62,906 nt of DNA from Bacillota bacterium (GCA_023409835.1 JAEYQV010000133.1:1-62906), one strand, 5' to 3'. Shown: positions 8,549-16,606, numbered from the stretch's first letter. The notes: generated from the sequence alone by a model not told the origin. Numbers and translations are program-made.

Positions 8549-9715
8549 TTACAGCTTCTCTATTGTTTCCATCAGATAATCGGCAAACTGAGCACTGGTT
8601 GCGCCGGTATCCCTGCCCGTCAGCACTACCTTCTTCTCTGTTACGGTGCAGATGTCAAGTGCTCGGTATAGCTTGTCCGCTTCCTTGTTATAGCCGATAT
8701 GTGCCAGCAGCATTGCACCGGCACGAATCATGCTGCAGGGGGCCGCATAGATATCTCTGCCCTCCTGTACCATTCGAGGCGCAGAGCCATGGATTGCTTC
8801 AAACATTGCATATCTCTTACCGATATTTGCACTTCCGGCAGTACCTACGCCTCCCTGAAACTCCGCTGCTTCATCCGTAATGATATCACCATATAGATTC
8901 GGAAGAACAACCACCTGGAAATCCTTCCTTCTCTTCTCATCCACCAGCTTCGCTGTCATAATATCGATATACCAGTCATCCGCTGTGATATTCGGATACT
9001 CCTTCGCAATTTCACGGAAGATATCCAGGAATTTGCCGTCCGTTGTCTTAATAATATTTGCTTTGGTTACAGCCGTTACTCTGGTCTTACCGTTTGCCTT
9101 GGCAAATTCAAAGGCAGCACGGATGATACGCTCCGTACCCTGTGTCGTTACCACGGTGAAATCCACACCCAGATCCTCGGTTACATGGATTCCCTTGCTT
9201 CCGACCGCATAAGCACCTTCCGTATTCTCACGGTAGAAGGTCCAGTCAATGCCCTGTTCCGGAATCCTTACCGGTCTCACATTGGCAAACAGGTCCAGCT
9301 CCTTTCTCATCGCTACATTGGCACTCTCCACGTTCGGCCAGGGGTCTCCCTTTCTGGGAGTTGTGGTGGGTCCCTTTAGAATTACATGGCATTCCTTTAA
9401 TTCAGCAAGAACCGCAGGCGGAATTGCCGCATTCTCTGCTGCTCTTCTCTCTATTGTCAAGCCTTCAATGGTCTTAAATACGACCTTACCGGCTTCCATA
9501 TCCTTCTTAAGTAGATATTCCAATACTCTCTGAGCCTGGGAGGTGATTGCGGGTCCGATTCCATCTCCTCCGCATACTCCGATGATAATCTGATCCAGAG
9601 ACTTATAATCCATAAAGTCTCCCTGTGCCTTCATCTCTTCCACTCTTTTTAACTGGTCTGCCAATAGCTGTCCGAATCTCTCTTTTGCTGCTTCAATTCT
9701 ATCTGCTGCTATCAT
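8549..9715 (-). CDS. Isocitrate/isopropylmalate dehydrogenase family protein, probable isocitrate dehydrogenase
   Basis: 388 residues from an ATG at 9715 with GGAGG 6 nt upstream; the frame extends to 9742 without support. The beta-decarboxylating dehydrogenase fold shows VCGGDGIGPAITSQAQRVLE, LKGPTTTPRKGDPWPNVESANVAMRKELDLFANVRPV, the FYRENTEGAYAVG motif, DWYIDIMTAKLV and VVLPNLYGDIITDEAAEFQGG, and MFEAIHGSAPR. Isocitrate dehydrogenase is preferred over isopropylmalate dehydrogenase because a Re-citrate-synthase-like gene lies upstream on the same strand and no leuCD is present. The cofactor cannot be read with certainty. No aconitase gene lies in this window. Confidence 0.82.
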   Translation of the reverse strand: MIAADRIEAAKERFGQLLADQLKRVEEMKAQGDFMDYKSLDQIIIGVCGGDGIGPAITSQAQRVLEYLLKKDMEAGKVVFKTIEGLTIERRAAENAAIPPAVLAELKECHVILKGPTTTPRKGDPWPNVESANVAMRKELDLFANVRPVRIPEQGIDWTFYRENTEGAYAVGSKGIHVTEDLGVDFTVVTTQGTERIIRAAFEFAKANGKTRVTAVTKANIIKTTDGKFLDIFREIAKEYPNITADDWYIDIMTAKLVDEKRRKDFQVVVLPNLYGDIITDEAAEFQGGVGTAGSANIGKRYAMFEAIHGSAPRMVQEGRDIYAAPCSMIRAGAMLLAHIGYNKEADKLYRALDICTVTEKKVVLTGRDTGATSAQFADYLMETIEKL

Positions 9716-9798
9716 CCTAATCCTCCAATTCTTTTGTTTCATTGAATGTACATGGATCCTTGAATCTAACTGTTATTGTATGTCTTTCCAAGCATAAT

Positions 9799-10161
9799 GT
9801 CAACCTGTACCAAGGCATAGACAGGAGGATATATGCATGTATAGGGTAGATGCATGGTCAACCTGCACCAAGGCATACACAGGAGGGTAATGCATGCATA
9901 GGTCATATGCATGCATGGTCAACCTGCACCAAGGTATACACAGGAGGGTAATGCATGCATAGGTTATATGCATGCATGGTCAACCTGCATCAAGGTATAC
10001 ACAGGAGGGTAATGTATGCATAGGCTATATGCATGCATGGTCAACCTGCATCAAGGTATACACAGGAGGGTAATGCATGCATAGGTTATATGCATGCATG
10101 GTCAACCTGCACCAAGGCATACACAGGAGGGTAATGCATGCATAGGTTATATGCATGCATG
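9799..10161. repeat. Six-copy 61-bp tandem repeat array between Re-citrate synthase and IDH genes
   Basis: Units start at 9799, 9857, 9918, 9979, 10040 and 10101 (lengths 58, 61, 61, 61, 61, 61), and a broken seventh begins at 10162. Each starts GTCAACCTG and carries an ACAGGAGG segment. In five of six units two copies of ATGCATGCAT flank a 7-nt loop, giving a 10-bp hairpin. The inner units differ at only a few positions; the first is the most diverged. There are no spacers, so it is not CRISPR. It fills almost the whole gap between two genes read on the minus strand and would be transcribed if they form an operon. Confidence 0.95.
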
Positions 10162-10212
10162 GTCATATGCGATATGCTCTCTGAAATATGCCTCAGATAA
10201 CTCAGTATGGTA

Positions 10213-11622
10213 TTACTTTATCAGGCTGGTACCGGTTTCCTCCTGATACCTGTTAATCAGCTCAATTAACTCGTCATCCGTGATTACGGTAACACGACCA
10301 CTGTCATATTCCACATCTACCCATTCCTTGATTTTAACTACGATCGGGTTAGATTTATCCACAGCCTTATCACCCTTCAGCTTATAAAAGGTGTTAATCC
10401 AGTGAGCAATTCCGGCGAGACCCGAGGTATTGGATACCGCTACCAGCACAGGTCTGTTCAGGAATTTATCCGTATCGAATATGTTATAGATCTCTTCATT
10501 CTTCAGCAGTCCGTCTGCATGAATACCGGCACGGGTCACGTTGAAATTCTTACCGACGAACGGAGTCCTCGAAGGCACACGATAACCGATCTCCTTCTCA
10601 TAATAATCTGCCAGTTCTGTGATTACCCTAGTATCCATTCCGTCCAGAGTGCCCTTTAGCTGAGCATACTCAAATACCATAGCTTCCAGAGGAGTATTCC
10701 CGGTTCTCTCTCCGATGCCGAATAAGGAGCAGTTAACACCGGCAGCACCATATAACCAGGCAGTCGTGGAATTCGTCACTGCCTTATAGAAATCATTGTG
10801 ACCATGCCACTCCAGCCACTGGGAGGGAACACCGCCATGGGTCTTGATGCCATATATGATTCCCTGTACGGAGCGGGGAATTACGGCACCTGAAAAGTTA
10901 ACACCATAGCCCATCGTATCGCAGGCACGGATCTTAACCGGAATATTGTATTCACGGCTCAGCTTCATCAGCTCGGAACAGAAAGGAATAACAAAGCCAT
11001 GGATATCGGAGCGGGTAATATCCTCCAGATGACAGCGGGCTGCGATGCCGGTATCAAGACATTCCCTGACAACACTCAGATAATGGTCCATCGCTTCTCT
11101 TCTGGTCATCTTCATTTTATAGAAGATGTGATAATCGGAGCAGCTGACTAGGATTCCCGTCTCCTTCATTCCAAGCTCCTTTACCAGCTCAAAATCCTTC
11201 TTGCTTGCACGGATCCAGGAGGTCACCTCAGGAAATTTATAACCCCGTTCCATACATTTGTATACGGCATCTCTGTCCTTCTTGCTGTATAGAAAGAATT
11301 CGCTCTGACGGATCAAGCCCTTCGGTCCTCCGAGACGATGGAAATAGTCAAACATCGTCACAATCTGCTCCGTCGTATAGGGAGCTCTGGATTGTTGTCC
11401 GTCACGGAAGGTCGTATCCGTGATAAATATCTCCTCCGGAAGATTATGAGGAACAATCCGGTCGTTAAATGCGATCTTCGGTACCTCATCATAGGGGAAG
11501 AGATTCCGGAAGGTGTTGGGTTCGGCTACATCCACAAGGTTATAAATTGGCTCCTCCAGCTGGAGCAGATTGTTTTGTGGGTTAATATACACTTTTCTTT
11601 GATCCATAGCTTCAATCTCCAT
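10213..11622 (-). CDS. Homocitrate/isopropylmalate-synthase-like protein, candidate Re-citrate synthase
   Basis: 469 residues of the HMGL-like TIM-barrel family. ITDTTFRDGQQSRAPYTTEQ gives the metal- and substrate-binding start; ARCHLEDITRSD, IRACDTMGYGVN and LEWHGHNDFYKAVTNS carry the barrel motifs; GIGERTGNTPLEAMVFEY closes it. An accessory C-terminal region (about 350-469) follows, shorter than the LeuA regulatory domain. It lies next to isocitrate dehydrogenase and not in a leucine operon. Clostridium kluyveri Re-citrate synthase is known to be related to homocitrate/isopropylmalate synthases, so citrate formation for glutamate synthesis is the favoured role; homocitrate or another 2-oxoacid condensation remains possible. 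A MEIEAM or MDQRK start is uncertain by 15 nt. Confidence 0.75.
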   Translation of the reverse strand: MEIEAMDQRKVYINPQNNLLQLEEPIYNLVDVAEPNTFRNLFPYDEVPKIAFNDRIVPHNLPEEIFITDTTFRDGQQSRAPYTTEQIVTMFDYFHRLGGPKGLIRQSEFFLYSKKDRDAVYKCMERGYKFPEVTSWIRASKKDFELVKELGMKETGILVSCSDYHIFYKMKMTRREAMDHYLSVVRECLDTGIAARCHLEDITRSDIHGFVIPFCSELMKLSREYNIPVKIRACDTMGYGVNFSGAVIPRSVQGIIYGIKTHGGVPSQWLEWHGHNDFYKAVTNSTTAWLYGAAGVNCSLFGIGERTGNTPLEAMVFEYAQLKGTLDGMDTRVITELADYYEKEIGYRVPSRTPFVGKNFNVTRAGIHADGLLKNEEIYNIFDTDKFLNRPVLVAVSNTSGLAGIAHWINTFYKLKGDKAVDKSNPIVVKIKEWVDVEYDSGRVTVITDDELIELINRYQEETGTSLIK

Positions 11623-11640
11623 CCGTAAATTAAATTTGTT

Positions 11641-11671
11641 TTATTGTATACAATAATACTTGTATTGTCAA
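11641..11671 (-). promoter_or_regulatory. Promoter of the Re-citrate synthase gene with palindromic operator
   Basis: Minus-strand TTGACA (11666-11671), 17 nt and TACAAT (11643-11648) form an excellent sigma-A promoter. A perfect 16-bp palindrome, TTATTGTATACAATAA (11641-11656), overlies the -10. Its core TTGTATACAA fits the TnGTnnACnA pattern known for FadR-type GntR operators. The FCD-type GntR gene of the cluster (7801-8469) is the obvious candidate repressor. Confidence 0.72.
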
Positions 11672-11682
11672 TATGGTTTTTT

Positions 11683-11743
11683 TAGGCTCTGTGAATTATT
11701 ATTTATAGGTTCTGTGAATTTTATTTTATAGGTTCTGTGAATT
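11683..11743. repeat. Three-copy 23-bp tandem repeat upstream of the Re-citrate synthase promoter
   Basis: TAGGCTCTGTGAATT at 11683, then TAGGTTCTGTGAATT at 11706 and 11729, each separated by an A/T-rich filler to make an exact 23-bp period. It begins about 12 bp upstream of the -35. Two helical turns per unit would place each copy on roughly the same DNA face, as activator sites often are; no binding protein is known. Confidence 0.85.
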
Positions 11744-11840
11744 AATCTCCAGTTTTCTGTACGGCTAAATACATCACTTGGGATCGTTATAGAGAAAGGA
11801 GCAATAACCGGATGAAACGGAAAGCCATTTCTCCTGACAT

Positions 11841-11887
11841 AAAAAAAGTACAGTACTTAGAGAGACTAAGACTGTACATACTTTTTA
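11841..11887. terminator. Bidirectional terminator after the 57-residue ORF
   Basis: AAAAAGTAcAGTaCTTAG (from 11844) faces CTAAGACTGTacaTACTTTTT (to 11886) around a short AGAGA loop, with A-run and T-run flanks. It overlaps the stop codon of the small gene read leftward. Confidence 0.75.
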
Positions 11888-12058
11888 TTCAGACATCTTA
11901 ACATCCTTTATCAGCTTTACATTTAATCTGATCAGACTAAAGGCTGAACCAAAGCCTAGGGATATAATGGCAGAGGATTCCAAATCAAACCCTATGGGAA
12001 GAGCCAACGCCAGTATTCCTGCCGGAATAAGCAGATGAATTACTCTTTTTAACAACAC
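11885..12058 (-). CDS. Small hydrophobic membrane protein, unknown
   Basis: A 57-residue frame from GTG at 12058 with GAGG 7 nt upstream. It begins MLLKRVIHLLIPAGILALAL, one membrane helix, then PIGFDLESSAIISLGFGSAF, a second weaker helix, and a basic tail (NVKLIKDVKMSE). It is followed at once by a strong terminator, which supports a real transcript. No family is recognised. It could be a single-gene small membrane protein or a decayed gene end. Confidence 0.5.
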   Translation of the reverse strand: MLLKRVIHLLIPAGILALALPIGFDLESSAIISLGFGSAFSLIRLNVKLIKDVKMSE

Positions 12059-12190
12059 AACCGCACCTCGGATATATTACCTGTTATTTACATATTTTAA
12101 CAATAATCCGATTCGGTTGTGTTGTCAAGAAGAATTACATATTTTTACATTTTGAAGCTTCTTTTTCATTGAACATGGTAGCGTTAAAAA

Positions 12191-13927
12191 TTATAGCTTA
12201 AATTGGTCGATCAACCCCTTCAGTTCCTGAACCAGCCTGTCCACCTCTTCTCCAACTCCACCGATGGTTATCATACCGGCCAGAATCTCTTCCGTTGTAG
12301 CCGAAGCCTCCTCCGTACTGGCTGCATTTTCCTGGGCAATGGCAGAAAGATTTGATGCATAATCCATCACAACGGAACGGCTATGCTCCACCTCCCTGCT
12401 GGCTATGTTCAATTCCTCTACTTCCCGGTTAATCTCATTAATGGAGGTAACGATGGCATAATACTTCTCCTTTGTATCCATTACCTTTTTGGTCTGGGTA
12501 ACAACTGCATCCCTTACGGTCTTGCTTTTCTCATCAGCTTCCAGAATATTGTTCCTCAGCTCATCCAGCATGGAATCAATAATTTTGGTGGACTCTGCCG
12601 ACTTCTCCGCTAATATCCGGATTTCATTTGCTACTACAGCAAACCCCCTGCCTGCATCTCCTGCCCGGGCAGCTTCAATCGCGGCATTCAGGGCTAACAG
12701 ATTCGTCTGTGCTGCTATTCCTGAAATCATACTGGTAACATTTCCGATCTGTGCTGCCTTATTACTCGTAATACTAATTCTATCAAATATATTTTGAAAT
12801 AATTCCTGATTTCCTTTTGTAATGGTATCCAGCTGCTCCACCGCGTCTAACCCTGCCTGACTGGCTTCTTCTATCCTGTTGCTGGATTTCATCAGGATGT
12901 CCGCACTCTGCGCATTTTGAACGATCACTTCTCCCAGCCTGTTAATCTCATCGGTCAGATGCTCCGTATCCCCTGCCTGATTTCCGGCTCCCGCTGCAAT
13001 ATCACTGATCGTACCGGTAATTTCATCCATAGAAGCACCGATTTCATTCGAGCTAAGCTTCATTTTAACCGAAGCGTCCGAAAGCTTTACTGCTGCCGAG
13101 CTTAAATTCTCACAAATTGCCTTCAGAGAACGGATCATTTCCGATACAGCCTTAGATAATACGCCAAGCTCATCCGTACTGTCCAAGGAATGCGGTGTAA
13201 AGGATAAGTCATTATTGGATAGAGAATTCATATCTGCTGTAAGGTTCTTGATACTCTTTCGAAGGTATTGGATGATAGAAAAGGCCATATAGGAGATATA
13301 TACAACAAGGATGAGAAACGCAGCACCCACAAGACGGATGTTCTGTTGAACATTTTCCTTTAACTCTCCGGCAGTATGAATCCCATATGCATCCAGCAGC
13401 TCGTTCATAAGCTTAAAATCCTGTCTGGTTCTGTTAAACTCCTTATCTCTGCGTTCCAGATCTCCAATTCCGGTTTCCAGATTATAAGAAGCCCTCCAGT
13501 TGGCAAAGTGAATACTGAAATTATCATAGATCTCTATCCAGCTTAGCTCTTCTGAAGGATGCTTAAATTCCCTTAAGAGGTCGGGGTAATTCTCAAGGTT
13601 TTTATAAGCCTGATTCATATTCGCTAAAACCTGAGCTACTTTATCATCAAAAACAGCAATCAGCTGCTCGTCTTTATCTTCACTAATGCTTTGCTTCGTT
13701 AGAATCTCCTCCTTCTCAGCCAAAGCAGCATGATAGTAATCCCTGTCTGCATTCAAAATAAGACTAGAGTTCTTTGCAATGATGTCATAAAAGGTTTCTT
13801 GCGCTTGTTCCAGAATCATACTTTGCTGATGACCTGATTGTAAACAGAATATGATTAAGGCAAGAATTGCCGGAGAAATCATAATCCATAATTTCGTTGC
13901 TACTTTTCTGTTTCGTATGATTTTCAT
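12191..13927 (-). CDS. Methyl-accepting chemotaxis protein
   Basis: 578 residues. A transmembrane helix (about 12-28, LWIMISPAILALIIFCL) is followed by an extracytoplasmic four-helix-type sensor domain (about 35-200), a second transmembrane helix (about 203-222, VGAAFLILVVYISYMAFSII), HAMP (about 225-280) and the signalling domain with the hairpin tip IAAQTNLLALNAAIEAARAG and GRGFAVVANEIRILAEKSAEST. It relays ligand occupancy to CheA/CheW. The sensor domain gives no hint of ligand. GGGGG lies 6 nt before the ATG. It appears monocistronic. Confidence 0.95.
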   Translation of the reverse strand: MKIIRNRKVATKLWIMISPAILALIIFCLQSGHQQSMILEQAQETFYDIIAKNSSLILNADRDYYHAALAEKEEILTKQSISEDKDEQLIAVFDDKVAQVLANMNQAYKNLENYPDLLREFKHPSEELSWIEIYDNFSIHFANWRASYNLETGIGDLERRDKEFNRTRQDFKLMNELLDAYGIHTAGELKENVQQNIRLVGAAFLILVVYISYMAFSIIQYLRKSIKNLTADMNSLSNNDLSFTPHSLDSTDELGVLSKAVSEMIRSLKAICENLSSAAVKLSDASVKMKLSSNEIGASMDEITGTISDIAAGAGNQAGDTEHLTDEINRLGEVIVQNAQSADILMKSSNRIEEASQAGLDAVEQLDTITKGNQELFQNIFDRISITSNKAAQIGNVTSMISGIAAQTNLLALNAAIEAARAGDAGRGFAVVANEIRILAEKSAESTKIIDSMLDELRNNILEADEKSKTVRDAVVTQTKKVMDTKEKYYAIVTSINEINREVEELNIASREVEHSRSVVMDYASNLSAIAQENAASTEEASATTEEILAGMITIGGVGEEVDRLVQELKGLIDQFKL

Positions 13928-14008
13928 AGTAACCCCCTATTGTCCGTGTATTGTATATTGGATATTGTATCCTATATATATTCTAATGTCAATAATAATA
14001 GAACGGTA

Positions 14009-14042
14009 ACCGGATTGTCTGCCTGTGGCAGCCAGCCGCTAA
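14009..14042 (+). repeat. Dispersed hairpin repeat, copy 1
   Basis: GGATTGTCTGCC and GGCAGCCAGCC form an imperfect stem around TGT; a terminator hairpin follows on the TAA side. GGTAACCGG (14005-14013) and CCGGTTACC (14087-14095) additionally bracket the whole unit as a 9-bp perfect inverted repeat. Confidence 0.85.
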
Positions 14043-14068
14043 AAAAGGACCATGCACAGGCATGATCC
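14041..14068 (-). terminator. Terminator of the DUF554 gene
   Basis: On the minus strand GGATCATGC, a CTGT loop, GCATGGTCC and then TTTTTT: a classic intrinsic terminator 56 nt after the DUF554 stop. Confidence 0.85.
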
Positions 14069-14123
14069 CATATCCGGCCACTATCACCGGTTACCTATTT
14101 CTATATTGCTTACTACCCAAACC

Positions 14124-14864
14124 TTACGCCATTCCAATCCAATTCCGGAGTATCTCATAAGCGATCGGTACCAATACCGCCGGAAGGATATTACCGCACT
14201 TAATCTTCTTTCCAAAAATCATATTGATCCCTATTCCGAAGATCAGAACGGATCCGATAAAGGATATCTCTAAAATCAGCCGGTCGCTTAAGAGCGGCTC
14301 TATAAATTTTGCCGAGAAGGTGATCAGTCCCTGATAGATACCCACCGGTATGATTGAGAAAAACACTCCGATTCCCAGGGTAGAGGCAAAGAAAATGGCT
14401 ACCACTCCATCGATAATACCCTTAGCCAGCAACGTCCTGGGATCAGCGGAGAGCCCGTCCTGCAGAGAACCGATGATAGCCATTGCCCCGATGCAGAATA
14501 ACAGGGAGCTGTTTACAAAGCCCTCTACAAAATCCTGTCCCTTCTCCCCCTTCACCTTCAGGGTTTTCTTCAGCCATTCCCCCGCCCGGTCAAGTCTTTT
14601 CTCGATATCTATAGCCTCGCCGATAAATGCACCGATTGCCAGGGCTACGATCATCAGCATGATATTCACCGTACTAAGGCTGCTGCCCTCCACGGTAAAT
14701 AATCCCTGTAAAGCTCCGCTGATGCCGATAAACATGACCGCCAGCCCCAGGGCACTCATGATAGTGTCCTGAAATCGTTTCTTTAATCCTCCCTTGAATA
14801 GGATTCCAATTGCAGATCCAAGTAAAATAGCGGCAATATTGCCCAGTGTTCCTAATCCTGCCAT
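14124..14864 (-). CDS. DUF554 family membrane protein (YqgA/YdfK-like)
   Basis: 246 residues, about seven hydrophobic segments. MAGLGTLGNIAAILLGSAIG and GLKKRFQDTIMSALGLAVMFIG are the usual DUF554 opening; later AIGAFIGEAIDIEKRLDRAGEWLKK and the C-terminal FGIGINMIFGKKIKCGNILPA also match. The family is a putative transporter of unknown substrate. The ATG at 14864 has AGGAG close upstream; a GTG at 14888 would add eight residues and has no better site. It ends at a strong terminator. Confidence 0.88.
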   Translation of the reverse strand: MAGLGTLGNIAAILLGSAIGILFKGGLKKRFQDTIMSALGLAVMFIGISGALQGLFTVEGSSLSTVNIMLMIVALAIGAFIGEAIDIEKRLDRAGEWLKKTLKVKGEKGQDFVEGFVNSSLLFCIGAMAIIGSLQDGLSADPRTLLAKGIIDGVVAIFFASTLGIGVFFSIIPVGIYQGLITFSAKFIEPLLSDRLILEISFIGSVLIFGIGINMIFGKKIKCGNILPAVLVPIAYEILRNWIGMA

Positions 14865-14950
14865 ATGCTCCTGCTGTCCGGTAATCACGTCCTCGGCAGC
14901 GTTCCTCCCCTTCTTATATACTATCGTTTCTTAAGTAGTCCCTATTTGTA

Positions 14951-15523
14951 CTATACTAATCCCGTGGTCTGTTCCACTTCCCTTAAGGCAAGGATTGTTC
15001 TCTGCAAGAGCTCGTCCAGCTCCCAGTCGAGCATTCTGGCACCGTTTTCAATCACTTCCCTGGAACAGCCGGCCGCAAACTTGGGCGTCTTGAACTTTTT
15101 CTTAACGGAGCTTAATTCCAGATCCATCGTGCTCTTTGAAGGTCTCATAACGGCGCAGGCACCGATTAATCCGGTCAGCTCATCCACCGCGTACAGTACC
15201 TTCTCCATCTCATGCTCCGGCTTGATGTCCACACAGATTCCATAGCCGTGGCTGGCCGTGGCATGAATGATTCTCTCCTCCAGCCCTCGCTCCCGCATGA
15301 TCTCCTGGGACTTAACACAATGCTCTGTGGGGTATCTGCCAAAGTCCAGATCATGGAGTAATCCCACCAGACCCCAGAATTCTTCCTCCTCACCGTAGCC
15401 TAAATCCCTGGCGAAATACTTCATGACACCTTCCACGATTCGGGCATGCTTTAAATGGAAATCCTCCTGATTAAATTCTGTTAACAGCTTCCAGGCTTCT
15501 TCCCTGGATGGTATCTTTCCCAT
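14951..15523 (-). CDS. HD-domain protein
   Basis: 190 residues, start ATG 15523 with GGAGG 5-6 nt before it. HARIVEGVMKYFARDLG, then LVGLLHDLDFGRYP (the HD pair), ATASHGYG and AVDELTGLIGACAVMRPS lay out the His/Asp metal ligands of an HD phosphohydrolase. Such stand-alone HD proteins hydrolyse nucleotides or other phosphate esters; the substrate cannot be predicted. Single gene between DUF554 and tcdA. Confidence 0.85.
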   Translation of the reverse strand: MGKIPSREEAWKLLTEFNQEDFHLKHARIVEGVMKYFARDLGYGEEEEFWGLVGLLHDLDFGRYPTEHCVKSQEIMRERGLEERIIHATASHGYGICVDIKPEHEMEKVLYAVDELTGLIGACAVMRPSKSTMDLELSSVKKKFKTPKFAAGCSREVIENGARMLDWELDELLQRTILALREVEQTTGLV

Positions 15524-15847
15524 AACAACCTCCATTCTGCCGAAGAACTCTTCCTTTGAATTCCTTAAAACCTATGAATTATAGGCCAACATCTATTACA
15601 TTGTAAGGCGATTCTGATACAGGCATGATGTACTTTCATAAACTTTTATCTATGAATATACATCAACTGATCGGATAAAACAAGTAAAAAAGTATAACGG
15701 GCTTACTATATTTAACATTTATACTTAGGAAGGAAAGAGGCACCCCACACTTCCTCCCGCCATGAAAAACTGGTGGTATGAAAATCTAGGGTGCCTCTCA
15801 TATCAGGTCAATATTGTTCAACCATATAATATTATTGCAAAAGGATT
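15524..15847. other. Intergenic region between tcdA and the HD gene, with hairpin
   Basis: About 320 bp without a credible gene. AGAGGCACCC (15736-15745) pairs with GGGTGCCTCT (15789-15798) with a 43-nt loop, 50 nt beyond the tcdA stop; it probably ends that operon. The rest is A/T-rich and should hold the HD gene's promoter. Confidence 0.6.
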
Positions 15848-16606
15848 TTATACAATTTCTCCGATATCCTTGATTACTTCTCCGGCGATGATCAGCCCCG
15901 CTACGGAGGGTACGAAGGCATTACTGCCCGGAATCTGTCTCTTTACTGTACAGTTTCGTTCTGCTCCCGGAGGGCAGATGCAGTTGCTTCTGCAGCTGAT
16001 GGACATATCCTCCAAGGGCTTTCGAGCAGGCTCCTTCGAATAAACCACCTTCAGCTTCTTGACACCCCTTACCTTCAATTCCTTTCTCATTACCTTCGCC
16101 AGGGGACAGACGGAGGTCTTATAAATATCGGTCACTTCAAATCCGGTAGGATCCAGCTTGTTACCGGCTCCCATGCAGCTGATGATCGGAACCTTTGCAG
16201 CCTGGGAACGGAGTACCAGCTCAATCTTAGCTGAAACCGTGTCAATGGCATCCACCACATAGGTAAAGGCCGAGAAGTCAAACCGGTCCGCAGTCTCCGC
16301 GGTGAAAAAGCACCGGTAGGTATTCACAACGGCTTGCGGGTTGATCTCCAGAATCCGTTCCTTCATAACATCAACCTTATATTGCCCGACTGTTTTTCTG
16401 GTCGCAATAATCTGCCGGTTGATATTGGTCAGGCATACCTTATCATCATCAATCAGGTCGAAGCTCCCTACTCCGCTCCTGGCCAGAGCCTCCACCGTAA
16501 AGCCACCGACTCCGCCGATACCAAAGATTGCAACTCTGGCTTCGCTTAATTTCTGCATTGCATTCTTTCCGAATAATAGCTCTGTTCTGGAAAACTGATT
16601 TAGCAT
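15848..16606 (-). CDS. tcdA: tRNA threonylcarbamoyladenosine dehydratase
   Basis: ThiF/E1-like adenylating enzyme that cyclises t6A37 to ct6A in tRNA. 252 residues; FGIGGVGGFTVEALARSGVG binds ATP, DDDKVCLTNINRQIIA and VVDAIDTVSAKIELV follow, and C-terminal CRSNCICPPGAERNC is Cys-rich as in TcdA/YgdL. Its start overlaps the end of the upstream TtcA-like gene by 7 bp, indicating translational coupling. Known TcdA function needs sulfur relay from a cysteine desulfurase (CsdA); a desulfurase gene lies two genes upstream. Confidence 0.93.
   Translation of the reverse strand: MLNQFSRTELLFGKNAMQKLSEARVAIFGIGGVGGFTVEALARSGVGSFDLIDDDKVCLTNINRQIIATRKTVGQYKVDVMKERILEINPQAVVNTYRCFFTAETADRFDFSAFTYVVDAIDTVSAKIELVLRSQAAKVPIISCMGAGNKLDPTGFEVTDIYKTSVCPLAKVMRKELKVRGVKKLKVVYSKEPARKPLEDMSISCRSNCICPPGAERNCTVKRQIPGSNAFVPSVAGLIIAGEVIKDIGEIV

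Noticed and set aside
9799..10161. CRISPR array
   Set aside because: The 61-bp units are contiguous with no variable spacers, and no cas genes lie in the window.
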